This document shows positions 1-9,269 of a stretch of DNA of 64,000 nucleotides, in pieces. Position numbers and translations under genes: made by a program. The stretch's first letter is position 1. The number at the start of each line of letters is the position of its first letter. Origin of the DNA: Blattamonas nauphoetae (lineage: Eukaryota; Preaxostyla; Oxymonadida). The notes under the pieces are model-generated. The model was not told the DNA's origin. It saw only the letters and a program-made list of their open reading frames with translations, and made no database searches. The stretch is from contig JARBJD010000029.1 of NCBI GenBank assembly GCA_033064195.1, forward strand, positions 360,286-424,285, given 5' to 3'.

Positions 1-2
1 AG

Positions 3-2294
3 AAACGAATCGCACGAGAAGAGAAGAAACGCTTGATCGAAGAAAAACAAGCGCTGATCAAACTGAAAGTCACCGAATTCGACAATGCAATCAAACGATT
101 CGCCGACGAAACCGGCTTCACCCTCAAACAAATCAGACACCTTTTCCAACGAATGGCAGAGTACAGTTTATGGCCCGATTCAGCCATCATCGCTCCTCCC
201 CTTCCACCCAAACAGCTGAAACTGCTTTCGGAGAAGACGGGAGAACAACTTCCACCGTCTGTGCATTTGGGGTGTGTCGACATCGACGTCACTATCAACC
301 CGGATCTGTTTGTGGATTTTGTTCAGAACGTTTTGCATGTGGACGGGACTGTTATGGGAGAATACTTTTATTGGAGTCTGGTCTTGTTTGCTGTGGAATT
401 GACGCAATTCCACGGAAACGAGAAAAGTAGTGGGTTGAAGAAATCGAAGGGGGAAGTCGATTATGGGACAGTTCCTGTGGAGCTTTCAGCTGTTCTCCGA
501 TTTCTGGATTCGGAGTTCGCGAGAGAGAAGGGGAAACACACAACTGTGTTCGACTCACCTGAGGGCAGTGTGAGTGAGCAGGAAGAGTTGGAAGGGGCGC
601 AATCACGCGCGTTTGTGATTGGAGGGAAGGAGAGAAAGATCAACTTCTTGTCGCCAATGGACGAAGGAGAGGAGAAGAAGCCGAACACCGCCAATTTCAT
701 GTTCTCGCAGCTCAAAAAGAACCCAGAATCAAACGAAGCATATGAAAAGGAACAGAAACGAAAGGAAGAGGAGAGAAAGCAGAAAGAGAAGGAGGAAAAG
801 GAGAGACTGCACAACGATTACTCAACGCCAATCAATCCAAACACGTTCTTCCTCACACCACGCGCCTTCCTGTTGGCTGTTGGAGCGTTGTTCAAGACAA
901 ACACAGAAGCCAGGGAGAACATGGTTCAACTCGCGAATTCGTTGAAAGATGAATCGAAAAAGGAGGAAAAGAAGGAAATGACGAAAGAGGAACGAATTGC
1001 ACAGTATTACAAAGAACTGAACGATGGCCGAACAGCGAAACAACAAGGCGAGTTCCACACCCTCCGAACAGAATCTCCCTTCTCCACCACGTTCGTCCCT
1101 CCACCCTCCCTCCGCTTCTTCCTCACCGTCCGGTTCCTATTTCGGCTCTTCGATTGGGATCAGGATGGCACAATCGCCGGAAACGATGCTTACAATGTCC
1201 TGACGTGTTTGGCAACGGATGTGTTGAAAGAAGACATTGAAAGAATCACACAGAGTGTGTTTGTGCAGTTCGATGAAGATGGAGACGGAAGATTGAATTA
1301 TAAAGATTTCACCAAAACACACAGAGACACCACAAGTGCCACGTTTCCTCTGAAACTGCTCGGATTCGTGCGAAGAATCTTCATTCTGGGAGCTGAAGAA
1401 GGAGATGTCATTCCAGAACTCAAACCACTCCAAAATGATAAGAAACTGCGTCGACAACACTCGACGCTGTACAACACACTCGCGTCGGCTGCTTCGCTCG
1501 AAAACATCCTTTCCCCACAAACCACTCGCAAGCGGTCGTCCTCACCTTTCAAATTCGATCCGAATTCCGACTCCTATTTCGGACGATGGAGGCTTCTGAG
1601 CCCCGACGATTTCGACCCCGAATTCTATCGGAGGAGAAGTGGCGTAAGGGGAATTTCGATTGTGATCGGAGAAAATCTGAAAACGGGTCGGGAGGAGCCG
1701 GTGACGATCATGTTCGATCGAGCGATTTGGAGCGAGCAGAACGCGCGTGTGTGGTGGTTCAGCAACGAAAGGAAGTTCAGAAGAGAGTGGAGTGGGGCAA
1801 TGTGGAAGGAGAGAGGAATCGATGAAGCAAAGTCAATCCCGAAGGCATATCGAATGGAGGAAGAGATGGGAAGGAGAGAGGCTGTGGATCGTCCGGTGTT
1901 TGCGCAGGAGGAGTTGAGAAGAGTGGAAGAGGAGAAGCGGATGAAAGAGATGGAACAATTAGAAAAGGAGAAATTGAAGCAAAAACGAGAATTGGACGCT
2001 TTTCTTGCTTCGGAGAAGAAGAAAAAGAAGAAGAAAGGAGCAGCACCACAACAAGCCCAGCCAGAACAACCACTCCAACGCGTTCAGTCAGTTCGGGCTG
2101 CTGTTGGATTTTCTTCTTCGTCTGCTCGTCCATCTCTTGTTTCGTCTCCTCCAACATCTCTGGTGGCTTCTCCAACACAGTCTCGGAAGTCTTCAGTGGT
2201 GGATGTAAGAATATTGCAAGGTGATGATGATCAAACCCACATTCAGCCGAAACAAAAACCAAAGCTGGCGTTTTCGTCAACAACTCGGAGATAA
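3..2294 (+). CDS. EF-hand protein, 5' end outside the window
   Basis: The frame is open from the first bases of the window (the first in-window start-like codon is only a TTG at 33), so the N-terminus lies upstream. The visible ~764 codons end at a TAA. Two consecutive EF-hand calcium loops lie at about 1155-1300: a first loop with D-W-D-Q-D-G-T, followed by a second with D-E-D-G-D-G-R-L. Both keep acidic residues at the main ligand positions, so calcium binding is likely. Around them are charged low-complexity stretches: a K/E-rich helix near 735-815, another near 1900-2035 that ends in a poly-lysine run, and a Ser/Pro-rich tail. No catalytic domain is recognisable. The likely role is a cytosolic calcium-responsive scaffold, which is inference from the EF-hands alone. 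Confidence 0.8.
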   Translation, partial: KRIAREEKKRLIEEKQALIKLKVTEFDNAIKRFADETGFTLKQIRHLFQRMAEYSLWPDSAIIAPPLPPKQLKLLSEKTGEQLPPSVHLGCVDIDVTINPDLFVDFVQNVLHVDGTVMGEYFYWSLVLFAVELTQFHGNEKSSGLKKSKGEVDYGTVPVELSAVLRFLDSEFAREKGKHTTVFDSPEGSVSEQEELEGAQSRAFVIGGKERKINFLSPMDEGEEKKPNTANFMFSQLKKNPESNEAYEKEQKRKEEERKQKEKEEKERLHNDYSTPINPNTFFLTPRAFLLAVGALFKTNTEARENMVQLANSLKDESKKEEKKEMTKEERIAQYYKELNDGRTAKQQGEFHTLRTESPFSTTFVPPPSLRFFLTVRFLFRLFDWDQDGTIAGNDAYNVLTCLATDVLKEDIERITQSVFVQFDEDGDGRLNYKDFTKTHRDTTSATFPLKLLGFVRRIFILGAEEGDVIPELKPLQNDKKLRRQHSTLYNTLASAASLENILSPQTTRKRSSSPFKFDPNSDSYFGRWRLLSPDDFDPEFYRRRSGVRGISIVIGENLKTGREEPVTIMFDRAIWSEQNARVWWFSNERKFRREWSGAMWKERGIDEAKSIPKAYRMEEEMGRREAVDRPVFAQEELRRVEEEKRMKEMEQLEKEKLKQKRELDAFLASEKKKKKKKGAAPQQAQPEQPLQRVQSVRAAVGFSSSSARPSLVSSPPTSLVASPTQSRKSSVVDVRILQGDDDQTHIQPKQKPKLAFSSTTRR

Positions 2295-2555
2295 GGCGGG
2301 AGAATGCAGAATATAGTGATTTTGTTCCATCCACCAAATAACTCTTAATTCTCATAGATGTGGGACACAAAACAATTTGGAGACATAATTCGCTTTTCTA
2401 CCTAAATAAGAATCAATTTCTGTTGGAGAGTGAATTACAGGTTGTAGGGAGCCTATTACACATCCTCACTAAGTATGAACTAAATTGGAGATGGTCCAAA
2501 TTCTCGATCCTTTTTCCACTTTATGATGGGTCTCTCCATTTTTCAGAACTGATCA

Positions 2556-3107
2556 TTACATCACATTACCCAAAAAAATCATCAATACAAACAGTAGTGA
2601 AATACAAGTGATATGACCGAAGTCTGAGTGACGTTTCTCCGCCATCTTATTGCAGAGATCTCCTCCTGTGTCATGGATCATCGTATTAACAACATGAAAT
2701 CCATGCATCTGCCTAAAAATGTGAAGAGAATGAAAAGTAAGGAATAAAAATGAGAGCAAACCTGAAAAACACGGGAAATATGCTGGATCTGAACTGATTG
2801 GTGGAGTGACCAAACTGTTCGTCTAATTTGTTGAATCAATAAAGTTTGACCGACAAACACTGAAAAATGAGGAAAAAGAGGAAGAGAATGAGTGATGAAG
2901 GAGAGAGACAGATCCATGCAAGAAAAATGAAGCAACAATTGCATTCCATAAAAAGAGCGAATTGAGCTTTGATTGGTGGAAAGCATACCGGGATTGCACT
3001 GCAGTGACCATCAGGTCATTGTCCGTGAGTGCGTTAATCTTTAAGACAGGATCCTTGAATGGGGATTTTTGAGCGGGCAAGGGGGTATTTTGGATGTTTG
3101 ATCCCAT
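2556..3107 (-). CDS. possible small multi-exon gene, unrecognised
   Basis: A start at 3107 opens about 40 codons that end at a donor-like gtatgc near 2989. Downstream exons can be joined in frame: an acceptor after aaattag, an exon ending CAG before gtttgc, then an acceptor ending ggcag that leads to a stop near 2556. The assembled product is roughly 110 residues and matches no family I recognise. Alternative joins also exist, including one with a 22-nt intron. The short reading frames and several possible splice choices make this weak; it could be spurious. Confidence 0.25.
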
Positions 3108-3524
3108 CCATTATTGGGTTTCTCAATTTTTTCGGACTCTTGTTATTAGGTTTGTGCCATGTCATCTGAGACGTGGAAGGTGAGAAGGACTGGGATATGA
3201 CTTTTTTCGGAGAACGGAGATTTTGTCACATTGATTGTGGGAAGATCAGACGTTGATCCTCCTTTCTCCACTTCAAGACAATTTTTCCTTTCCGTTGACT
3301 TTTGTGGCGTGAACAGACCAGTTCACGAATTATTTTCACAAATATTAGACCTTAATTGTCAATAGATCGCTCAAAGAGGGAATTATGTCCCGAAATTGAA
3401 TTATGTCCCATGTCTATCATGTCACATTATGATTGTTTTCGTCGTGTGGTCTTCAAAACAAGATAATGTGAATGCATCAAATCAAGAAGTGTACTAGGGA
3501 ACAGAGAAACAGAATTATGATAAT
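3108..3524. other. intergenic, no gene seen
   Basis: No convincing frame on either strand. A short near-tandem repeat containing gaattatgtccc occurs twice around 3390-3412. Confidence 0.5.
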
Positions 3525-4952
3525 CTAACTGTCTTCCATCGCGTCAGACAGAGGACTGATGAACTGATCATTTTCCCCATCATCCTCCACATTGTCCGGC
3601 TCAGCAGGATCCACACGATCTGCATTGGCCCGTGCATGGCGTCTTGGAGCACTATTTCGCTTGGACTTCTTCTTCTTCCTCGTTTTCTTGACCTGATCTG
3701 TTTCAAACTCATCCCGCACGGCCGGTGGCGGAGCGATGGAATATTTGGTGAGCATGGACGCCAAATAAGCGTCGGTATCGTCCTCCTTTCTCGGAAGGCC
3801 TGTCATCGGACTCCGGTTTGTTGAGCTGGATGGTGACTGATTGTCAGGCGAAACTCGGAAACTGGAGTTGGATGAGACAATGTCAGTCTCGTTCGGATAT
3901 TTTTGATGCGATATTGTGGGATTGGACGGTGGTGTGGACCTGTTATTGGTGATGAGGTGCGCGAATGGTGATGAGTTGTGTTCTGACGTGTCGCTGACTC
4001 CAGAAAATGTTGGACTCACCGGGGCATTTTCCGGGGAACGTTGGGAAGGATTTGACGGGAGGATTGTCGGTTGAAGGCGAGATAATGACAGCATGATTCC
4101 TTGATCCAAACTCCAAGAAATGACGTGTTCAATCTGCTGCGAGAGAGAGGGCAGCTGGCACAGCTCACCCAAAAACGATGATATTTCTGTGATGGTCATT
4201 TGGGGTTGGAGACCAGTGCTGCTTTGCGAGTGCACGATCTGTTCAGGTCGAGTCTGTAAATCTTCTGAATTCAAAGATGAACTGCGTGAGGTTGTTCTAC
4301 GATGCTGTGGAAAGATCCCCATATCATCCTGTGACAGCCATTTCGAGATTTGTTCAATTGTTTGTTGAGTGTCAAACATTTCCTGACTTGTATACATATC
4401 GAAGCAGAGATCGGCTTGATAATCGGTTTGTGGTTGTCTATACTCCTGCTGATATCTTCCGGTTTCTTCCATTTCCTCATCGCTTGAATCTTCAATTTCA
4501 TCAGTCTGGTTGGATTGTCGTGTACTCAGTCGTTGCAAATAATATGCTGAATATGAATCAATTTTATCTTCAAAATCATCCGTCCTTTCTGGTGTCTCTC
4601 GCAATACCCGATTCGTTAATCCTGTTGATCGGATAGGTGAATCATTCAGTCGGTGCTTACGCTTGTCATCTTCGAGAGTGGACATGGCTCCAATTCCATA
4701 GACACTGTTCATTGGGGGTGTACAAGCTCGATCCCAGTCATCTTCGGGGTGTTCGGTTTGAGATTGTGGGGTGTTAGGTTCAGAGGATTTTTGTTGGGCG
4801 AGAGAGTCCGTTGTTGAAGGAAGTGGTGAAATGGGGAATTGTGATGGATTTATGGGAGAGATCGGAGAATCTGGAAGTGATTGGAGTGAATTCGGGTTTG
4901 TGTCAGTGAGGGGTGGATTTAATGCTGATGATTTTGGAGAGGATATGAGCAT
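3525..4952 (-). CDS. large disordered Ser/Pro/Asn-rich protein
   Basis: The frame extends upstream of the chosen start (4952), but those residues look like untranslated or intronic sequence. From the chosen start the product is 475 residues. It is dominated by Ser, Pro, Asn, Thr and acidic runs, with one more ordered, Gln/Trp-containing helical stretch near the middle. A basic K/R cluster near the C-terminus (about 3640-3690) is followed by an acidic tail. No domain is recognisable. A signal-peptide-like frame begins with an ATG near 5302 on the same strand and could be a separate first exon, which would make the protein secreted; I could not find a clean splice join. The basic cluster could otherwise act as a nuclear-localisation signal. 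Confidence 0.65.
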   Translation of the reverse strand: MLISSPKSSALNPPLTDTNPNSLQSLPDSPISPINPSQFPISPLPSTTDSLAQQKSSEPNTPQSQTEHPEDDWDRACTPPMNSVYGIGAMSTLEDDKRKHRLNDSPIRSTGLTNRVLRETPERTDDFEDKIDSYSAYYLQRLSTRQSNQTDEIEDSSDEEMEETGRYQQEYRQPQTDYQADLCFDMYTSQEMFDTQQTIEQISKWLSQDDMGIFPQHRRTTSRSSSLNSEDLQTRPEQIVHSQSSTGLQPQMTITEISSFLGELCQLPSLSQQIEHVISWSLDQGIMLSLSRLQPTILPSNPSQRSPENAPVSPTFSGVSDTSEHNSSPFAHLITNNRSTPPSNPTISHQKYPNETDIVSSNSSFRVSPDNQSPSSSTNRSPMTGLPRKEDDTDAYLASMLTKYSIAPPPAVRDEFETDQVKKTRKKKKSKRNSAPRRHARANADRVDPAEPDNVEDDGENDQFISPLSDAMEDS

Positions 4953-5488
4953 GTCAGAATGAAATAGGATGAAAAGAAGTCGGAAAATGTGAAGAGAGAC
5001 AAAAGAAAGGAAAGAAGAACAATAAGGTCGGTGTATTGATGGAAGAAAAAAGGAGAAATGGTGGGTGTTGAGACACTTCGAGACAACGGAGCGCCAGAAA
5101 CAAAATATGTCCAAGAATGACAAAAATAATGATAAAGATGATCATAATGATCTGGAGACAAGATGCACACATTGGTCTGATCGATCGACTGAGCGAAAAT
5201 TGAGTGTAAAATATGTGTTGAGTTATTTCGTGAGTATGAGGAATGACAGACAATAAATGTGAGAAAAGTGATAGATACAATGAAATAGAGCAAACCACTC
5301 ATTTTGCTGTGAGTTTTCCGGAAGTTAAACCTTCTGAATCGATCAAACCACATTCGACAAGATAAGTCCATCGAAGACTATTCTACCGATTTCCGGTGTT
5401 TGACTCTCAGTGATCACCGTTGAAGAAGATTGAATAAATGAGAGAACCGAAAATTTGAGCACAGTCAGAATTAGTGAGAATGATACTT
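4953..5488. other. upstream region with a possible signal-peptide exon
   Basis: The minus strand carries a hydrophobic start (Met-Ser-Gly-Leu-Leu-Tyr-Phe-Ile-Val) near 5302 that resembles a signal peptide, followed by a non-conserved frame. It may be the first exon of the 3525-4952 gene. No other structure was seen. Confidence 0.3.
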
Positions 5489-5773
5489 TTAGAATCGTCC
5501 AAATAAACTGAGGGCTGCTTGTTTTTGTAATTCATTATGTTTTCTTGTTGCCTCTTTCTCCTTCTGTCTTTCCAGGCCTTCTTTGATGAACTGTTTGTTT
5601 GCTTCTCTTTCCGCTTGCAGTTCGGCCATCTGTCGTTCAAACTCCTTCCTTCGTTCTTCTTCTTTTCGTGCGATTTCTTCTTCTTTTCTTTTCATATCCT
5701 CTTCAATCTCTTCTTTCTCCTTCCTGAGTTTAATTTCAATTCCTTCAATCAACACACTGAAGGTTTTGTACAT
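5489..5773 (-). pseudogene. coiled-coil fragment related to gene A
   Basis: About 90 residues of almost continuous charged coiled coil. It contains the block FERQMAELQAEREAN, which recurs exactly in gene A (6587-8777). The frame is preceded by an acceptor-like ccttcag near 5762, and a short upstream exon (ATG AGA AG before gtatgt) could supply a start. Compared with gene A it lacks the N-terminal helical region and the C-terminal SPRY-like part and ends in its own stop after a Leu-Phe-Gly-Arg-Phe tail. It is either a shortened paralogue that is still expressed or a relic of duplication. Its position just downstream of gene A on the same strand favours local tandem duplication. Confidence 0.45.
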
Positions 5774-6329
5774 TCATTCACCGATTCATCCACTCTTTTC
5801 ATTCAGATTTCAGCTGGCGGTGACCCCTCTTCGCCAATTCTTGGACATACCTTCTCATTCGCGTAAAATCAGTGTTGGAACACTTCTTTTGATGTGAACC
5901 AACATAGTGTCCATTGCTCATTTTTTTTCATCTTCTCTCTCCAAAGTCGATTTTCAACAGTCTTCCAGACAACTTCGAGACTTGTCATCTCACTGATTAA
6001 AGTCATAATCTGGTATTTTCAGATATTCTCCTTCATTTTTTGAGTTTAGTTCAGATTATATTGTTCGTCTCGTCCTGGAATCAACACGTGTTTTCTGTTC
6101 ATCCTCCCTTTTAGATACTATCCTTCAAAACTGATTTTCCTTCACAAATTGACATCAAACAAACCATCCTGACATGTTCAGATAATTCCAAGGCGATACT
6201 ACTCGTCTCGAGCGATTGAGCACCGAGATGCTTTTCATGGTTTTTTGAATGATTTGTGCATTTATTTCACTTTTTGCTCATGTATCCGTTATTTTTTAGC
6301 GTTTTACACCACTTATTAGTTTTATGACG

Positions 6330-6513
6330 TGTATTGTTACAAAAAGTGTGTCAAATTTGGCTTATGAAAAAAGGGTCCTCTCGAGCGCGATCAAAACAAA
6401 ATCCGCTCAATTTATCGTCCGGTATCTCTTTAAGCCTGTAACTGTTAATTAGGGAAAAAATAGTTTTTGGTGACGCTCCATAGTGTTTTGCTACCTTTCA
6501 AAAATAATCTCCC
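6330..6513 (-). mobile_element. GGGTGATTCT-family element, copy 1, partial
   Basis: This stretch aligns with one end of the elements at 22774-23635 and 29924-30372. Shared blocks are aaaaagtgtgt, cgagcgcgatca, tagggaaaaaat, and gacgctccatagtgttttgc just inside the end. The terminus near 6513 reads ...ataatctccc, a diverged form of the agaatcaccc seen in the other copies. No matching inverted end was found on the left side and no target duplication is evident, so this copy is older or truncated. The interval 5774-6586 contains no gene that I can support. Confidence 0.6.
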
Positions 6514-6586
6514 TGTTTCATCAACTTTGGAGAGATGAATCGAGTTTAAAAACTGCGACAATAATTCTTGAAGTGTACATTGAATC

Positions 6587-8777
6587 TCACATCTGAACAG
6601 GAATCGATCCTCCAACCATCTGAGCCTCTTTCACAACTTCCACTGACTCGATTGTCACTGATTCGTTCTGACTGGAGATATACACAGCGAATCGGAAGGG
6701 AACAGGAATGTTTGTGAAGAAGGCTGGCTGTGTCTGTCCATCTTGCGACATTCGAACAGTTCTCATTCCTTCACGTCCATCTGCCTCGATCACCACTCGC
6801 TGTTCAGTTGATCCTGCCGCACATGCAGCTTTTAAATTTGTGTGATTTCCATTCAGCCATGTTAGACGATTTCCTGACCACAGATCCCAACCTCCTGCTC
6901 CTCCAGTTAGAGAGGGGAGGGGAGTGGTTTGAGCATTGGCTGCGAGTGCCGAAGAGATAATGCCGATGACGTAATTGAGTTGAGGGACACTTTGAATGAT
7001 CAGCGAGAGACGAGCAACAACAGCACCGAACTCGAAAGAGACGAGACATCCTCCACCGTACTTTTTTCGTTTCGTGAAGTTGTTTCCAGATAGAGAGTAG
7101 TCTGATTGAGTGAAGAGTTCGATGGCTGCAGCACCCACTCTTGTTCGTTGTTTTATTTCTTCTTCCTCTTCAAACTGTCTTCCAGAGGCGATGAGACGTT
7201 GGTTGGCTTCTCTTTCCGCTTGTAGTTCCGCCATCTGTCGTTCAAACGCCTTCCTATGTTCTTCTTCTTTCTTTTTCATTTCCTCTCTCTCCTTCTTTCT
7301 TTCCTCTTCAATTTCTTCTCTCTCCTTCCTTCTTTCCATTTCGCGTCGTTTCTCGTTCTCCTCCATTTCCATTCGAAGTCGCCCAACGTCCATTCCAATC
7401 ACTCCTTCCTTCTTCTCTCCCAATCCCACAAATGACGAGGGGAAGTGTCGGATCAGCATCCCTCCAATCCAATTGCTGACTTCGCTTCTTTCTTTGTCGT
7501 CTCCCCCTCTCTCCTCTTCTCTCCCAATCTCCACAATCATCGAGCGAAGTGTCCATTCAATCTCCGACAGTGCTGCTCGGCTCCGATTCACAACTGAAAA
7601 TTGAGATTCTGATTCATCCTTCTTTTCTCCGTTCTTCTTCGTTTCTGATGTCTTCGTAGATTGTTCTTCATTTCGCAAGAACGACTTCAGTCCCATGCAA
7701 AGCGAGTCCAGTGATTTCAGAACTGAAAGTCCATGTCCACTTCCAATCCCATCTTGTGATGAAACAATCATTGAGCTTTGTTTGCACAGCCCTTCCACAA
7801 CTCCACTGTTCAGAACTCCTTCCACATCTCCTCCCGACATCGACACACGGCACAGATGCCTGACACACCAACCAATCAGCAATCAACAATCAAGAAAAGA
7901 AGAATGAAGAGAACAAGAAAGAGAAAGGAAGAGATGAGAAGAAGAGAAGACACACCCTTCCACTCGCGATGCACTTTCAACAACTTTCGATGACGATTTC
8001 TGAACATCAACAGAAACACAAACAGATGCACAAACAAAAAGAGAAAAAAAGGAAAAAAGTGAAGAGAAGGAAGAAGAGGCACACAGAGACGAGATTCACG
8101 AGTGATGGAAGAAGACTGCTCACTCCAACACGAAAAGGCAGACTCGCTCCACTCACAACAACCGACACAATTCCAGAAACAGACACCTGAACACCAAACA
8201 TCATTCAGCAACAGAAGATGGGGAGAGGTCAAGACGATCACGAAGATGACGAAGAACGAACAAAAGACACACGAAGAGCTCCTCGGAACAGGGATTCGCC
8301 AGAGTCGAGCAGAACTCTTCCACCAATCCCGATGACATCACTTCTTCACTCAGTTTGTGAATATCGTTGTTTTCTGAACAGGGAATCACACAAACACGAT
8401 CAGAAGAGAAACAAACGAACGACAAGCAATATGCAGACAGGAGAGAAAAATGAACAAGAACGCAACAATCAGGAATAACAGAAGGATGATCACACCCGAC
8501 AAGAAGAGAGAATAGACCACAAGCGCCGTTTTCTGTTTCGACGATTCATCGCCATCTCTGTATTTCTGCAGACAATCTGCTATCAGTGGACCCTACACAT
8601 GATAATAATAGGAAGATGAAAAATCAAAGGGAAAATCCGGAATTGAGTTGTCAAAAACGTGAAGAAACGATGAACGAGATTTGGTGAACGTAAATCAGTG
8701 AATGAAGAATTGTGATCCATAAGAATTAACCAAACCAGATCTCGTTCGGTTCTTGTGGAATTGGTGACTTCAGACAT
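6587..8777 (-). CDS. gene A: helical-repeat / coiled-coil / SPRY-like protein, six exons
   Basis: Exons read 8777-8736, 8592-8496, 8373-8273, 8186-8085, 7999-7956 and 7859-6587, giving 552 residues. All joins keep frame, use GT-AG ends, and exons 2-5 have lengths identical to gene B (97, 101, 102, 44 nt), which supports the model. The N-terminal ~180 residues look like armadillo-type helices. A conserved block around Ser-Met-Ser-Gly-Gly-Asp-Val-Glu-Gly follows. Next comes a ~90-residue E/K/R coiled coil, and finally a beta-rich C-terminus with the motif NIPVPFRFAVY. That motif is shared with the SPRY protein at 39018-40057, so a degenerate SPRY/B30.2 fold is likely. Role unknown; SPRY domains usually bind partner proteins. 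Confidence 0.8.
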
Positions 8778-9269
8778 GGTATTCAAGGAAAGTTCGGGTA
8801 ACATTTTGAGATGGGATCAAGTCCATTCTTTGAAATTGTCGAGGTCCATCTCACTCTCCCTCTGCACTATCCTTTGTTGTAGTACCAACATTTTTTCCAA
8901 TTATTTTGCTGTGTTCATCAGTATTCCAGCTGAGAACGACTGGACAGTGCATGGTGTTGGAAACATCCTGTCGAGATGGAATAAGGACACTCCGACTTAA
9001 TCAGGATGTATAGACACAACCCACTTTCATCTCATCCATTCCTGTCTCCTTCCAATTCGCAATACGACACGCTACACAGGACTAATTTCTCCACTTCGTT
9101 CGAAACAGAGTGAAATAGAAACCAGTCTTTTTCTCCATTGTCAATCATCCTCTTTCAGAGGAATCCAAAGCCTAGAATTGTTGAGGAATGCAATATCCCG
9201 ATTTAACGAGATGATAAGTGGCAAAATAGGGATCGAACTTCATGGTCCCATACTAAAATATTTTCAGAG
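8778..9269. promoter_or_regulatory. divergent intergenic region between gene A and the USP7-like gene
   Basis: The two genes start at 8777 (-) and 9270 (+), so their promoters must share these 492 bp. An acceptor-like ttttcag ends two bases before the USP7-like ATG, which hints at an intron in its 5' leader or an unseen upstream exon. No recognisable promoter motif was found. Confidence 0.4.
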
